Below, one piece after another: positions 11,740 through 24,658 of a DNA stretch of 64,000 nt. The translations under genes and the position numbers were made by a program. This DNA comes from Prunus persica (taxonomy: Eukaryota > Streptophyta > Magnoliopsida > Rosales > Rosaceae): positions 24,465,297 to 24,529,296 of the forward strand of contig NC_034014.1 in assembly GCF_000346465.2 (NCBI RefSeq), written 5' to 3'. The notes below the pieces were generated by a model that searched no databases, was not told the origin of the DNA, and saw only the letters and a list, made by a program, of their open reading frames with translations. How positions within the stretch are numbered: the stretch's first letter is position 1; every line of letters starts with the position of its first letter.

Positions 11740-12115
11740 CAATTCTAATTGTCAAGTAAAATTGTGCATAAATGAAAGGATTAGTTTCACGAACACGTTA
11801 AAAAGTTTTGACCCTTTCAATTAGAATTTTCATATATTCACAAGTTGTAAAAGTATTTTTAAATATCCTATCATTTATATAAATAAATATATATAAAAAT
11901 TGTAAGTGAGTTCAAAGAAAATATCAAATCCTAATTAGCTTGTCTTAAATTAAATTCAAAGAAACTTGACCCCAAAAAATTAAATTAAATTCAAAGAAAA
12001 TGTCTATTTTACCACCTTATTTATAACTAACGGCACATATTGGAGCTAGGACAAATAAGAAGTAAAACAACAAATCAGCTGCGGAGGAAACTCTGTTACT
12101 ATTAGCGTCAAAGTC
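11740..12115. other. Upstream region of the epimerase gene
   Basis: AT-rich spacer holding the presumed promoter and 5' UTR of the diaminopimelate epimerase gene. A short direct repeat (TTAAATTAAATTCAAAGAAA) occurs at about 11945 and 11980. No convincing TATA box or other regulatory element was singled out. Confidence 0.5.
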
Positions 12116-15100
12116 ATGGCCATAGCCGCCGCCATCTCACTGCCTCTAACGTCCCCAGCTCGCCGCTCTCTCGCCTCCTTCACCTCTCTTCGATCTTCTT
12201 CTCCAATTCTGAAACTCAACTCTGTGAGGGGAAGTGTCTCTTTGAGAACTGCTTGTCTTCGCGTCTCGGCGGCCTCGTCTTCGATGAGCGTCGAAGCCGT
12301 CGAGAAAGCCTCGCCGGCTTCTTTTCTGGACCGGAGAGAGACCGGGTTCCTTCACTTCGTCAAGTACCACGGCCTCGGCAACGACTTCATTTTGGTAATT
12401 TTATATCTCTGAATGAAAATGTGTGAAAATTTTGCAAATTTTGAAATTTGATGAGGAACGAAAAGGTTAGGGTTAGGTGTGCTCGATTCTCTATTTTGAG
12501 TTTTGGTTTTTTTATTGATTATTTGATTTTGCGAGTGATAGGTTGATAATAGGGATTCTTCGGAGCCTAAGATCACTCCAGAGCAAGCAGCGAAGCTCTG
12601 TGATCGGAACTTCGGGATTGGCGCTGACGGAGTGATCTTCGCGCTGCCGGGCATCAATGGCACCGATTATACCATGAGGATTTACAATTCTGATGGGAGC
12701 GAGCCCGAGGTGACTCACATTTTCCCAAATATTGACTTTACTTGATACTTTGATTATTTATGATGCAGATATGTTGCATTTACTAATTTGATTATTTATG
12801 ATGCAGATATGTGGCATTTACTAATTATATGTGTGCAAGTTTATATGAGTTATGTTTTTCGAATTTCTGAAAGTTTGATGTTCAATTTTATCGTGTAGAT
12901 GTGTGGTAATGGAGTCCGATGCTTTGCCAGATTCATTGCGGAGCTTGAGAATTTGCACGGGAAGCAACGGTATGGATGTGAGCTAATGTTATAGTTTTGT
13001 TTTTATCTAACAATGCTTGCTAATGTACTGCATTGTTTCCTTTAGTGTCTGTTTGCATTTTGAGAAGGGAAATATAATCTGTTTCAGACTAATATGTGTG
13101 TCTATTTTCTAACAATGACCTTATGTGTATACCATTGCAGCTTTACGGTGCATACCGGTGCTGGTCTAATTGTTCCAGAAATTCAAGATGATGGGAAGGT
13201 ACGTTCTTGTTTACTCTATGTATCAATACCTTCTTGTTTATTTTATGTGTTAGTTTCAGTAGAGCATTTCAGGTTGAGATACTTTAAACACATCAAACAT
13301 TTGATAATGGCAAAGCATGTAGCTTTGAAAATATTATAAGAAGGCCCACTGCTACTCTGCATGCCTCAGTCATGCTTTAAGTATGTAGATGGTCATCTTC
13401 AATTTAGCGGACATTGACTTTCTGAATTGCAGGTTAAAGTTGATATGGGGGAACCAATTCTAAAAGCAACAGATGTACCTACAGGACTACCTGCAAACAA
13501 GAATCAATCTGTTGTTAAGTCGGATCTTGATGTAGATGGAGTAACCTGGAATGTAACATGTGTTAGCATGGGAAATCCTCATTGTGTAACTTTTGGTACA
13601 AAAGGAGGCCAGGTAACTATTTTCTGGATTAACTTGGGACACATTAACTACTAATAGGGGTCTGTTGGAGTTTTCTTTTAATTGTCTTCTTTCTGATACT
13701 TCTCTTTTCTCTTAAATGAATGACCTAGTTTGGACGTAAATAATTTAGCAGAAGCAATGATACTCATCTGATGATTCATTAATAGTTGCCCTGTGGCCTT
13801 TAGTATATCACATCATTTTCAAATGGTTGAAAGTTTTCTTGAATATCCCCAACTTCCCCTCTTTCTACTTGCATGATCTTTTGAAGTAGGACTTCTAGCA
13901 AAATCAATCATTGCTGACCGTCGCTTCTTGCTTTTGGTTGGAATGGAACAGAATTTGCAGGTCGATGAATTGAAGTTGGCTGAAATTGGTCCAAAATTTG
14001 AAAACCATGTGGTGTTTCCTGCACGAACTAACACAGGTTAGAATATATTTTTCTGTGGGCATGCTTTTGTTATTGAAGTCAAGTAGAGTTTAGTCTTGGT
14101 ATATTGTTAGATGCTATCATGCTACAAATCGTTTTTTTTTTTTTTGGTGTTGTCATGCTAGTCAAACAGCTAGTCAACACATGTATGCTCTGATATGGCC
14201 TCAAGTGCAAAAAGAATTTATGCCCTGCCCTATCCTCATATGGTTGTGTGTCTTACTTAGCAGCTTGAAACACAGTTACAAGATCATATAAAGATCATGC
14301 TATATATTTTAGTGCGAGTTAAATATTTATTTTCAATCAAACTTCTTTGGTCCTTCGGTTTTGTCTTGTGAGCTTTTAATTCTTAATATGTCATTATTCT
14401 TAAGTATGTTTCTGTATTCACGAATCTCATTTGATTGTGACTGGCAGAATTTGTACAAGTTTTCACTCCTTCACACCTCAAGATGCGTGTTTGGGAGCGT
14501 GGTGCAGGTTAGTTCTATTGCAACCAAAAGAAAAACTTATTTGTATTGTGATCTGATATCAAATCCCTCTTTTCTAGTGGGAAATTAATTACTTTTCATT
14601 GTAGGAGCAACACTGGCTTGCGGAACTGGTGCTTGTGCTGTAGTTGTTGCAGCAGTTCTTGAGGGTCGAGCTGAGCGGGTAAGTATTGGCATGCTATTTG
14701 CTGAATATTGTAAAAAAGTTAACATAACAGGTCTAAATATTTCTCACGGAAATGAAATTGTGCCATTTTGCTCTATCAGTTTTAACGTTCAATTTTAAGA
14801 AGAGTAAAGTCATATCATATATACAAAAATGATGATTCTAGTTATCTTAAAAGTTCAGTTTTACTTTATTATCTCCTATCAGAAAAAATAGGTTAACTTT
14901 AATGTCACAAGATTCCAACTTTTGACTGTTGCTTCATTATTGGATGATGGATTTCTGCTGTTAAATGCTGGCCCCAGATTAACCTCATGTTTACTGTAGT
15001 TTCTTTTACTCTCTTTCCTCGTTGCTCATCTTTTTTCATGCTTATCTTATTGGACACAGAATTGCACGGTCGATTTACCAGGAGGGCCATTGCAGATTGA

Positions 15101-15176
15101 GTGGAGAGAGGAGGACAACCATATATACATGACAGGCCCGGCTGAAGTAGTTTTTTATGGATCTGTGCCCCTATGA
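12116..15176 (+). CDS. DAPF: Diaminopimelate epimerase, plastid
   Basis: Nine exons: 12116-12394, 12542-12709, 12899-12969, 13141-13198, 13433-13612, 13952-14036, 14448-14507, 14605-14678 and 15060-15176. They give 363 residues with every junction in frame. The enzyme (EC 5.1.1.7) converts LL- to meso-diaminopimelate, the step before lysine in the plastid aspartate pathway, without a cofactor. The two catalytic cysteines are visible: Cys151 in MCGNGVRC and Cys306 in ACGTGAC. The substrate-contact segments HGLGNDF, near residue 86, and VSMGNPHCV are also present. The first 50 or so residues are rich in Ser, Ala and Arg with few acids, as in a chloroplast transit peptide. Length matches plant homologues (about 360). 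No operon context applies, and nothing is missing. Confidence 0.95.
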
Positions 15177-16560
15177 TTAATTTCGACAAAATTGCATCTG
15201 CATGAGGATAGGTTTTGTTATTTAAATTCACCTGAAGAATTGCAAGTCGAGCTGTAACTTGTGCAGATATAGAAAAACATCTTCTGCATTTCTCTCTAAG
15301 CTTTTATGGAAGTCGAATTCCTCAAAGAATTGATGTGCTTGGCTTGCCAACACCCTCTTTCCCCTGTTCTAATATGCTATTGCATCATAGCAGTCATCCT
15401 ATGCACAGTTTGAGCTTCCGCACGATTAATTTGTTTGACTGTGACGAGTTTATACTATTAAGGTAGCAACATGCGGTGTTATGGTCATATCGAAAAAATT
15501 TATCCTCTTGCAGAAGACATGGATCGATCATTAGTTGCAGTAAGAGTAATCATAATGGGAGCCAAATGGCCATCTTTAACATTTGATTTGTAAATGATGT
15601 TAAGAGACAGTCGTACTCCACTTTACCCTATCTCCTTCACGAGGCGCTCCACCAATTCTCCTTTGTCTCCTCGTAAGCTTTACCAAGCACACGCCCTTTA
15701 ATCATAGTTTGATGTTGAAGCCGAGTTCAAGGAGATAAGCCTGGCAGCTTTTGTCATGATGGTGAGCTTTTGAAATCTTTGCTTCAACATAAATCAGCTT
15801 TGATTTGAAACTTTGGAAATGTTGTAAATATTGCTTTATCTTGGGCCGAGCACACGAACCGTACATTAGACTTACTAGTAATCTAAACAAATCAATGGCG
15901 GATTATCATTCTCGTGCCCACATGTGTAATAGAAACAATCTCCTTTTAATACATTTTCTCTTCTCCATTTTGGAAAAGAAAAACCGATTGTTTGCCTCTA
16001 AGTTGGGGATAATTTATTTCTGACCTATTTTTTAAATTAAAACAATTTTTAACTCTTCCATTCTTTGTTACAACAATTATGTTTGTCACACACACACCAT
16101 CATGAAGTTCGAATCTGAGACCACTAGTCTACAAGTTAATGTCATTTTTTATTGAACTAGACCTCGTTGGCTTAATTCCATTTTTCTTTATTAATAGAAA
16201 ATGAGAAATTTGATTGAGACGTGTTTCAATGTTAAGAAGAAAAATGGAATTAGTGGTGTTTCTCATTTTCTTAAAATTTGGAAAACTCATTGTGATTCAA
16301 TGTGAATAAGATTTTATAGCTCAATCTATTTTTTTTTCTTTTTTAAAGAAATCAAAATGTAATTCGATTTAGAGTTAAAATCATCAATGCTTAGCAGTTT
16401 ATGAAGGAAGGAAGTTATATTAAATGCTATCATTTTCTGTACCCAAAAAAAAAAAAAATGCTATAATTTTCAAATTTACCAAGCGCGACTCAGGCTACGC
16501 GCCTCATTTGAATTTTCACGACCGACCCCACCACATTTGAAAAACGCATAGATTTCTGTC
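15177..16560. other. Intergenic, epimerase 3' UTR and spacer
   Basis: The first few hundred bases are probably the epimerase 3' UTR. The rest is AT-rich with no plausible coding sequence. It holds the interleaved inverted repeats listed at 16174-16271. At about 16103-16135 the minus strand has a GGTCTCAGATTCGAAC-like stretch of the kind seen in plant SINE/LINE debris, too short to assign. Confidence 0.5.
16174..16271. repeat. Two interleaved inverted repeats
   Basis: AATTCCATTTTTCTT (16174-16188) pairs perfectly with AAGAAAAATGGAATT (16237-16251). AGAAAATGAGAAA (16196-16208) pairs perfectly with TTTCTCATTTTCT (16259-16271). The order A, B, A', B' is crossed rather than nested. The block may be a rearranged MITE. 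Confidence 0.8.
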
Positions 16561-16564
16561 TGGC

Positions 16565-16613
16565 CCCAACGGCCACTTCCCTCCCTATACAAAAACCCAC
16601 GGTAGCCGTTGGA
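16565..16613 (+). promoter_or_regulatory. Two mitosis-specific activator (MSA) elements, kinesin-5 promoter
   Basis: CCCAACGGCCA (16565-16575, + strand) and TCCAACGGCTA (16603-16613, minus strand) each match the published MSA consensus (T/C)C(T/C)AACGG(T/C)(T/C)A at all 11 positions. This site is bound by three-repeat MYB factors that drive G2/M genes. A TATA-like TATACAAAA lies between them at 16586. They stand about 500 bp before the kinesin-5 start codon and just before its likely first, non-coding exon, so cell-cycle regulation is expected. Confidence 0.75.
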
Positions 16614-16619
16614 GAATCA

Positions 16620-17104
16620 GACCACCACTTTCTTCCTCATTTCAAAATCACGATTCGATCTTTCCGTAGAACCCTAAAAAAACAACCTTTATTTCGCTGA
16701 AAGAGGAAGACGAAAGAAAGCTTTCTTTTTCCTTGCTCTCATTTCAATTATCGAACCCTACTTCTCTGGTTGTGAATTAAAGGCAGATACATCCTTAATT
16801 GGCTTCATCAGGCGATACATAAATCACAGAGGTATTTTCTTATCTTCTTCAGGTCCCAAATCACTGGTAAAACTAATGTACGGATTTCATTACCAAAGAT
16901 GCATGTTAGGGTTTTTCTGGTTATGGTGATTAGGGTCCTTTTCTGGGTGTAAATTGAGTTAATTGATCGGCACGAAATGTTTCGACATTGTTGGTCAGGG
17001 CTTTAGGGGTTTGTCATTCTATGGTTGATATGATTTATAATATACATGGTGATGAACATGAACTGTGTTGACGTTTGCTTAGGTTTGAAAGAGAGAAAAA
17101 AGTG
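16620..17104 (+). other. Kinesin-5 5' leader with probable intron
   Basis: A pyrimidine-rich leader runs to about 16831, where CACAGAG is followed by GTATTTTC. An acceptor (TTGCTTAG) ends at about 17080, a few bases before the coding ATG at 17105. This predicts a leader intron of about 250 bp. It is inferred from splice signals only. Confidence 0.5.
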
Positions 17105-20100
17105 ATGTCAGTCACCCCCGATCAGTCTAAGAAAGTTGGGGTGGGGGTGTCACCGTCCCCATCTCCTTTCCTTACACCTCGTCCCGAAAGGCGGCGCAGA
17201 ACACTTGAGTGGAATCCAAATCGTCAGGACAAGGATAAAGAGGTTAATGTGCAAGTTCTGCTTAGATGCAGGTGAGTTTTATTTGATCTTCCTCATTTGT
17301 TAAATTAAATCAAATAAAGTTTTGCTGGTCTGTGGATTTTTGTGGCCTTCTCAGTTTATGCTTCAATTTCTGACTTGAAATCTCAATCATTTGGTGAGTT
17401 TCATTGTGATGTTAGTTAGTCCTCACCCAAATATGGCTATCCCTACTTAATGTTGCCAACATTATGGGTGAACTGTATGGGCTGGGATTTGGATGAGAAT
17501 CATAGTGAAGTTTACTTTGTTCGGCATTGAATTTGAGATATTGAACAAGCATTAGATTATACTTATGCCAGCTGCTTATCTATAGGTTGCCTAAAATATT
17601 TTCAACTTGCTGCTTTCCCAACTTCTTTGTACTTGCACTTATGACTGTAGAAAATTATTCTACTCCTCGTTTAATTGTTGACAAAATTTTCAACAGCTGG
17701 ACCGTAGAAATGTTTGTTTACACAGTCTTCATGTCATTGAAGTTGTGTAGCTTCTTCGAATTGTGTTTTATTTTTTGACATGGATTTGTAGTGTAACATT
17801 ATTATGCCAGATGGATTTGTCGTTTGCTTAATTTTAATTCAAAAAATTTATCTAAAGTTCTAAACTTCTGTGTGTAAGATCATTCTTGTGTACATCTGAT
17901 GAGTTATCCCATTGGTTTATTGTTGATATTGATTTCAGGCCTCTAAGTGATGATGAGCAAAGGTTGAACATCCAGAAGGTGATATCCTGTAATGAACACA
18001 AAAGAGAAGTCACTGTTTTGCAAAGTCTAAATAACAAGCAAGTCGATAGAGTTTTCACTTTTGACAGGGTATGCTTCAATCTCCGTTCTGATAATATTAC
18101 TTCATAATACAATCTTATGATGATCAACACGTCAAAGTTATCTTATTTATTTTATTTTGCTAGGTTTTTGGGCCAAAATCACAGCAAAAATCAATATATG
18201 ACCAAGCAATTTCCCCAATAGTTAACGAAGTTCTCGACGGATTCAACTGCACTGTCTTTGCATATGGGCAGACAGGCACTGGTAAAACTTATACAATGGA
18301 AGGTGGGATGAGAAATAAGGTACAGATTGATCATCTAGTCATCCACTTGCTTTGACTGGCAATTTAAAATATCTTCTCTCCTCACATTGTACACAAACGT
18401 TTCTTGTAGAGTGGCAATTTACCTGCTGAGGCTGGTGTTATTCCACGGGCTGTTCGACACATTTTTGAGACACTTGAAGCGCAAAATGCTGACTATAGTG
18501 TGAAAGTAACGTTCTTAGAAATATATAATGAAGAAATAACTGATTTACTAGCGCCTGATGATAATCCAAGAACTGCAGAAGACAGGCAAAGGAAATCTAT
18601 TTCCTTGATGGAGGATGGAAAGGGTTGTGTGATAGTAAGAGGCCTTGAAGAAGAAGCTGTGTATAATGTAAATGAAATTTATAGTGTCTTGGAAAGAGGG
18701 TCTGCCAAAAGGCGTACAGCAGACACTCTGTTGAACAAGCGCAGCAGGTATTTTTTCCTCAGTTACTAACAATATGTTGACTCTAGAGGACCATTTATCA
18801 ATTTTTGTCCCTTTTTTCTTGTTTGCAGTCGCTCTCATTCTGTCTTTTCCATTACTGTCCATATAAAAGAAGCAACAGTTGGTGATGAGGAGCTAATAAA
18901 ATGTGGCAAAATTAATCTTGTCGATCTGGCAGGATCAGAAAACATATCTCGTTCAGGTGCACGAGAGGTATTATTATAAATCTTCTTATCTTAAGCTTGC
19001 TGTCTGGGCAAACATGATCTTGTTAGTCATTGAAATTGCAGCCATAATTGTGTTTATAAAATTTAGGCTCTTCATGTTGTTCTAGTTATGGCCAGTAGTA
19101 CAATGGTTGATCTAGTTTACATTTCAAAGAAATAACAGCCCGTACTTGGCTTCTAAATGAGTTTAACAGTTTCCTAACTTCAAAACTGGACTGTATATCA
19201 GAGATTTTTGAAACTTGTGTTTAAAACTGTAGGGACGTGCAAGAGAAGCGGGGGAGATAAATAAGAGCTTGCTCACACTGGGCCGTGTCATAAATGCACT
19301 AGTGGAACATTCCACTCACATACCTTACAGGTACATACTGATATATAATGTCTCTTTGTTACAATATTTGGCGGTTCACTATCTTCCTTTCTATTTTCTG
19401 TATGTTTATTCAACTGTGCCGACTCTATCTGCAGGGACAGTAAGCTTACAAGACTTTTAAGAGATTCTTTGGGAGGCAAAACAAAAACCTGCATCATTGC
19501 CACAATTTCTCCAACTGCTCAGTGCATGGAAGAAACCCTAAGCACACTGGATTATGCCTGTCGTGCCAAGAACATTAAAAACAAACCTGAGGTTTGTTTG
19601 GATTATTATTTTTACCTCCTTTTTTATTTCTCCGAATGTATTTTGTTAGGATGAGGACGATGTTGATGAAGCTTATTCTTGCAGGCAAACCAGAAAATGT
19701 CGAAGGCTGTGCTGCTCAGGGATTTGTATTCAGAGATTGAGAGAATGAAAGAAGGTTGGATGGCACACTTGGATTGGTGTTTAATTTTATTTTAATCTGT
19801 TTAATTTGGATTGCTGTTTAATATTCTTTAATCTGTTTAAAAACGAATGCAGAGGTTCGGGCAGCACGGGAAAAGAATGGTGTTTATATTCCGCGTGAAA
19901 GATTTGTCCAGGAGGAAGCTGAAAAAAAGGTAAATATTGCTTGCCAGCTTTATTGTTTTAGCATGACTATGTTAAACTATGAGGACCTCAAACTAGGTGA
20001 ACGCAAATAGATAATAAATTTTGCCTCTTTTATGCTCTTGTATTTGTACTGATGTAGCTTAATCTGTTTAAAACCTGGAAACCCTGCAGGCCAGGATTGA

Positions 20101-23100
20101 GAAAATAGAGCAATTGGAAAATGATCTCAACCTCACAGAAAAGGTACATTTTCTTGCTCATTGGTTAATATCTCTGCTATGATATTCATGTCATCAAACT
20201 CACTTCTTCTTGCAGCAAGCGGAGAGTTTTCGTGAGCTCTATCTCAGCGAACAAGAACAGAAACTGGATTTACAAAGTGAGCTGAAGGCGTGCAAGGTAT
20301 GCGTGGACTTAGCATTATTGCCGTAGTCTTTTCAGTGTATGCATGCATCTTATTAGGAATTCAATTTTGTCTTTCTCAGATAAGTCTGGAAACTAGTAAC
20401 AAGGCACTGCTTGATCTTCAAGAGAAATACCAGGTAGCAATCACAACCCTGAAAGAGAAGGAGCTTATTATCTCCAAAATGCTATTCTCAGGTAAGACAG
20501 ACAATTGAGATATTGTTGAGAAAATTTTCTCTCTTTTTCTTCATAGTTTTGGTGACAAATGTCTGTGTGCTCATATAACAGAAAATCTTTTAATTGGACG
20601 TGCAAAGGAGTTACGAACTGATTTGCAGAATGCATCAGAGGAAATGAATTCCCTATATGAAAAATTAGGTAAGATAAATTAACTTCAGTATGCAAGCTCA
20701 TAAGCATCCCTCATACAGAAAAGTATTGTGTCCTGCATATTTAGTAATTGGTAAAAAAATTAACGGTTATTATTCTATTATTTGTTTACATCTTCTGGCT
20801 TGACGTTAAGACAAGAAAGCTAAAGCTTCCTTTCAAATAGGCAAGGAGAAATATAGAAAAGAATAACAGACAACAAAAGATGATGAAGATGAAGGGAAAA
20901 GGAAAGTGTTTAGACCTTGGCATTATCATATCTAGTGCTTTTTGCTCTCTGCAGATCAGAAAGACAGAATGGAAGCTGAAAATCAGAGCTTGGTTTTAAC
21001 ATTTGGTTCTCAGCTTGATCGGGGTTTGAAAGATCTGCATAAGACCATCCTAGGGTCTGTTTCTCAACAGCAGAACCAACTAAGATGCATGGAGGAACAT
21101 GTTCACACATACCTTGCGAGTAAATGTGATGTAAGGGAGATTTTGTTATGTCATGCAATATGCTATGCTTATTGCCTTGGTTTTACTGGTTATTTGTTTG
21201 TTAACGCTATTATTATTAACAGGCAGCACAGGTACTGGATTCAAAGATTAAGAAGATAACAGAGACATACAGTTCTGGAGTATCAGCCTTGAAGGAGCTA
21301 GCCAACATGCTGAAAACGAAGGCATCATCTGACCTGGAGCAGATAAATGCTAGGGTGTTATCACAGACAGTGGCCGTTGAGAAGGTAATGGTCTCAATTT
21401 CCCTTACCATTCATAGAATGCCCTCGATTTAATAGCTGACTGTTGTACAATGTTTGTCTTTGTAGTTTCTTGTAACTGCAGTTATGGAAGCCAATGAGGT
21501 CATCCAAGATATCCAGCACTCTCTTGATGAGCAGAAACAGCTGTTGGCTTTCTCCACTCGACAACAAGAGGAGGTAGGTTTGTAGTTTTTATTTTTCATA
21601 CTTGTTATAATGTGCACTTGAAAAGATTTAAGATTCTTAATATTTGAGTACAACTTCAGGGGTTGCAACGAAGTTTGATTTCCACACAAGTAATTTCAAA
21701 GGCCACTGGGAACTTTTTTGATGACCTTCGTGACCGTGCTTTGACAGTCATGAGAAGTCTTGAAGAAAGCCAAATCCAACGAGTCCACCAATTAGTGAAT
21801 TTTGAGAAGATGTTTAAGGTAAGTGCACCCTACAGGTGAATTTCAGAACTAGGTATACTAAATGCTGATGAGCTTTCGTTCCCTTAAAAAAACAGGAAGA
21901 AGCTGCTAAAGAGGAAAAACAGGCTATGGAAAAAATTGCAGTAATATTAGCAACTTTGACATCTAAGAAAGCTTCAATTGTAAGTATTTTCTCTTCTTTC
22001 TTTTTTTTCTTTTTTTTTGTTTTGTTTTTTTTTTGTTTATCACTTGAATTAGAATAGTTTGTCGGTATTGTTTAACTGACATTTAGAAAAATAAATATTA
22101 GGTGTCAAAGGCATCAACCAACATCCAGGACACAAGTAAACAAGAAAATACCAGGTTGCAAAAGGAGATGTTTGACATGCAACAATTGGCAACGGATGCT
22201 GGGAAGGAGTTGAGCGAATATTTTGGAAAGGTGGAAAGTAACTTCATGACAGACACATTCTCAGCAGCTGAGTCTCATGCAATCATGGAAAACTGCCTCC
22301 AAGAGTGGTAAGTTTATTCATTTTCTTCTCAAATTTTATTTATTTAATCTTTGAAAAGGATCAATATAAACACAGGAATACACATAAACCTGAATTAAAT
22401 CTAGAGAAGATGCACTTATATCCTCGATTTGTATAAGAAAAGATAGTGCCACAGTATTCTAGTATTGCAGCTGCAGTGGGCTTGTCTCTTGTCAATATGT
22501 CTCTTCATATAACGTTTTACTTCATATGCAGCTCAGAGAGAGTGGGCGATTCTAGGAAACAGTGGGAAAAGGCCCAGTCAGCCATAAACACTCTTAATCA
22601 GAACAGTGTTGCAAAGATTGAATCTACTGTGAAGTGAGTTTCCATTCCTTGACTAATCAAAACGTCTAGTCTTAGTTTGTTCTACCCTTCTAATGCTCTA
22701 TTGAAATTTCCTTTCCTTGCTTCAACAGGGAAAATATATCTGCAAACCATTCTGCACATGAAGAGTTTGTTTCCACATCTTCCCGTGTGGATGCAGATTT
22801 CAATGCCATAGCCTCTGACACGTCGTCATGCGTTAATGGTAATTTGAATTTACTTGTGCAATGAAGTAATTCACTCCTATATGATAATCCATTCTTCTAA
22901 TGCCTAACTGGTGATTTAAAAACATGCAGCTTCACTAATGCTGGACCACGAAAAGACAAAGGAAATAGACTCCATGGCAACCTTGTGCTTGGATCAACTC
23001 AAATCAGTGCAAGACAAGCATGGTGAAGGTGTATCAACTATACGAAATGAAGCAGAAAAGCGCCTTGTAAAAGATTATCTGGTATGTTGCCTTCTGAGAT

Positions 23101-23376
23101 GGAAATATGGAAAATATTATGTTCTTTATAGTATAGGGTCAACTTCATTGCATAAAGCCTAATATCATTGCTGTTTGGTATGGTGATGAACAGGTTGATA
23201 AGCATAGTGGTGGAACTAAGAAACGAGTTATAACTGTCCCCAGCGTGGAATCTATTGAGGAGATGAGAAGCTCCATTGAAGTCACAGAAGACTGTATTTC
23301 TGACAACAAATCGAAACGGAGCCAAATGGAAATCAAGACCCCAGGTCCTAGAACTCCTTTTGCAGATGTCAACTGA
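17105..23376 (+). CDS. Kinesin-5 (BimC/Eg5-type) mitotic motor
   Basis: Twenty-three exons, in frame throughout, give 1035 residues: 17105-17271, 17939-18068, 18164-18319, 18410-18747, 18829-18967, 19233-19330, 19435-19591, 19685-19754, 19853-19929, 20090-20143, 20216-20296, 20380-20491, 20582-20668, 20955-21130, 21223-21384, 21466-21573, 21660-21818, 21896-21979, 22102-22307, 22532-22633, 22729-22838, 22930-23081, 23194-23376. The N-terminal motor domain has the P-loop GQTGTGKT (134-141), switch I NKRSSRSH (260-267) and switch II DLAGSE (296-301). A long coiled-coil stalk follows, then a tail ending [12 protein letters not shown], similar to the BimC box region. Known family members form bipolar homotetramers that slide antiparallel spindle and phragmoplast microtubules. 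Plant kinesin-5 proteins are close to this length. Two MSA sites upstream fit G2/M expression. The ATG at 17105 was chosen because it begins the conserved [11 protein letters not shown]-terminus. Confidence 0.95.
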
Positions 23377-23586
23377 TGTTGCATGATGCTCCATTTCAAA
23401 ATTTCAAAGCATGCTCATCAACTGATGAGCTATGAACACTACTAGTCCATCTATTTTCTAAGATTGGAAAGTCCGATGATGCGCAATGGAAATGTCTACT
23501 GTTCCCTCATTTGCTTCTCAGAAGGTGAGAATAATATTGTAATATTTTGTAGTTGCCAACTTGCCATAAATGAAAACAATTACAAG

Positions 23587-23883
23587 TTTCTCCAACTCCT
23601 CTCTACAATTGTCTACAACGCCTCTAAATGATCAAATTACGAATGTTGAAAAACACCTGAAAGACGAAAGCTGCTCAAATTATGCTTGGGAAGAAGTTCT
23701 TCAGTGTGTCCCCACACGTTGAGGCATGTAAGTTCCTTGAATGTTTCTCCAACTCCCCTCTACAATTGTCTCCAACGCCTCTAACTGATCAAATTAAGAA
23801 CGTTGAAAAACACCAGAAAGATGAAAGCTGCTCAAATTATGCTTGGGAAGAAGTTCTTCAGTGTGTCCCCACACGTTGAGGCA
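23587..23883. repeat. Tandem duplication, about 154 bp, downstream of kinesin-5
   Basis: Two adjacent copies begin TTTCTCCAACTC(C/)..CTCTACAATTGTCT at about 23587 and 23741. Both end CCCCACACGTTGAGGCATGT. They differ at about ten positions. A short frame runs through the second copy, but its product matched no family I recognise and has no clear start, so I do not call it a gene. Confidence 0.9.
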
Positions 23884-24354
23884 TGTTCCTTGCATTTGCT
23901 GCTCATAGATAGGTTAGTGGTGCCGTTGGGTGTGAAATCATACTCTGGCATGAAATTCTTTTAAATAAAGACTTTGAAGAAAATCATAGTGGAAGTGGTT
24001 TGAAGAATGAAAACAACTTGATTCTTTGAATTATTCTAGAGGACAGCCCACAAAGCACAAATGTGAGAACTTTAGGTGCACCAGTAATTCAGTTACCGAC
24101 TATTTTCTTCGACTTTGTTTGGCAAGACTGGACTATTCATCATCCTTCATGCTGAAGACATTTAGGTGATTCTGTGTGCTTTCCAACAAAAGTGCTTTTT
24201 TCTGACTTCAATGTCTGAACAATCTGAAATACCTTGGAAGCTGCAAAGCAGATTCCTTTTTGCAGCTTCCTTCAAACTTCATAGTTCATGGACATTAGCC
24301 CTCCACTGATGACTCGCTGCAACAGCTTTACAACTGGTCTTATAACCAAAGACT
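23884..24354. other. Spacer between kinesin-5 and zinc-finger gene
   Basis: No coding, RNA gene or clear mobile element was recognised in this stretch. It forms the distal upstream region of the zinc-finger gene. Confidence 0.5.
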
Positions 24355-24563
24355 GGTCAACGCTCATCACGTGTTCGTATATCTAAATCCACTTCGTTTT
24401 ATTCCTTGCAAAAGGAATGGTCTCCAAGTCAAAGAAAAAAAAAATGGGTCAAACCCTTGAGTACCCAAAAAGCCAATGAAACGCACTACACTCTTGGGTT
24501 TCCTTAACGCGGATTAGAGGGCAATCCGGTCATTTCCCAACTCACTCCAAACCCCTATAAATA
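24355..24563 (+). promoter_or_regulatory. Zinc-finger gene promoter elements
   Basis: W-box cores (TTGACC read on the minus strand, GGTCAA on +) lie at 24355-24360 and 24447-24452, a G-box CACGTG at 24368-24373, and a TATA box TATAAATA at 24556-24563 about 95 bases before the start codon. W-boxes bind WRKY factors and G-boxes bind bZIP/bHLH factors. This fits the stress-induced expression usual for the family, but function is inferred. Confidence 0.5.
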
Positions 24564-24658
24564 ACAACACAACTGAAGCCTTCTTCCATATCTAAAACTA
24601 CACTTTGTTTTTGGTTTGTGAGACATTTGACCAGCTTGTACGTTGCTTTTGCTTAGCC

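Noticed and set aside
23682..23879. Possible small gene over the tandem duplication downstream of kinesin-5
   Set aside because: The frame begins inside copy one without upstream support and ends at the copy-two border. I report it as a repeat, not a gene.
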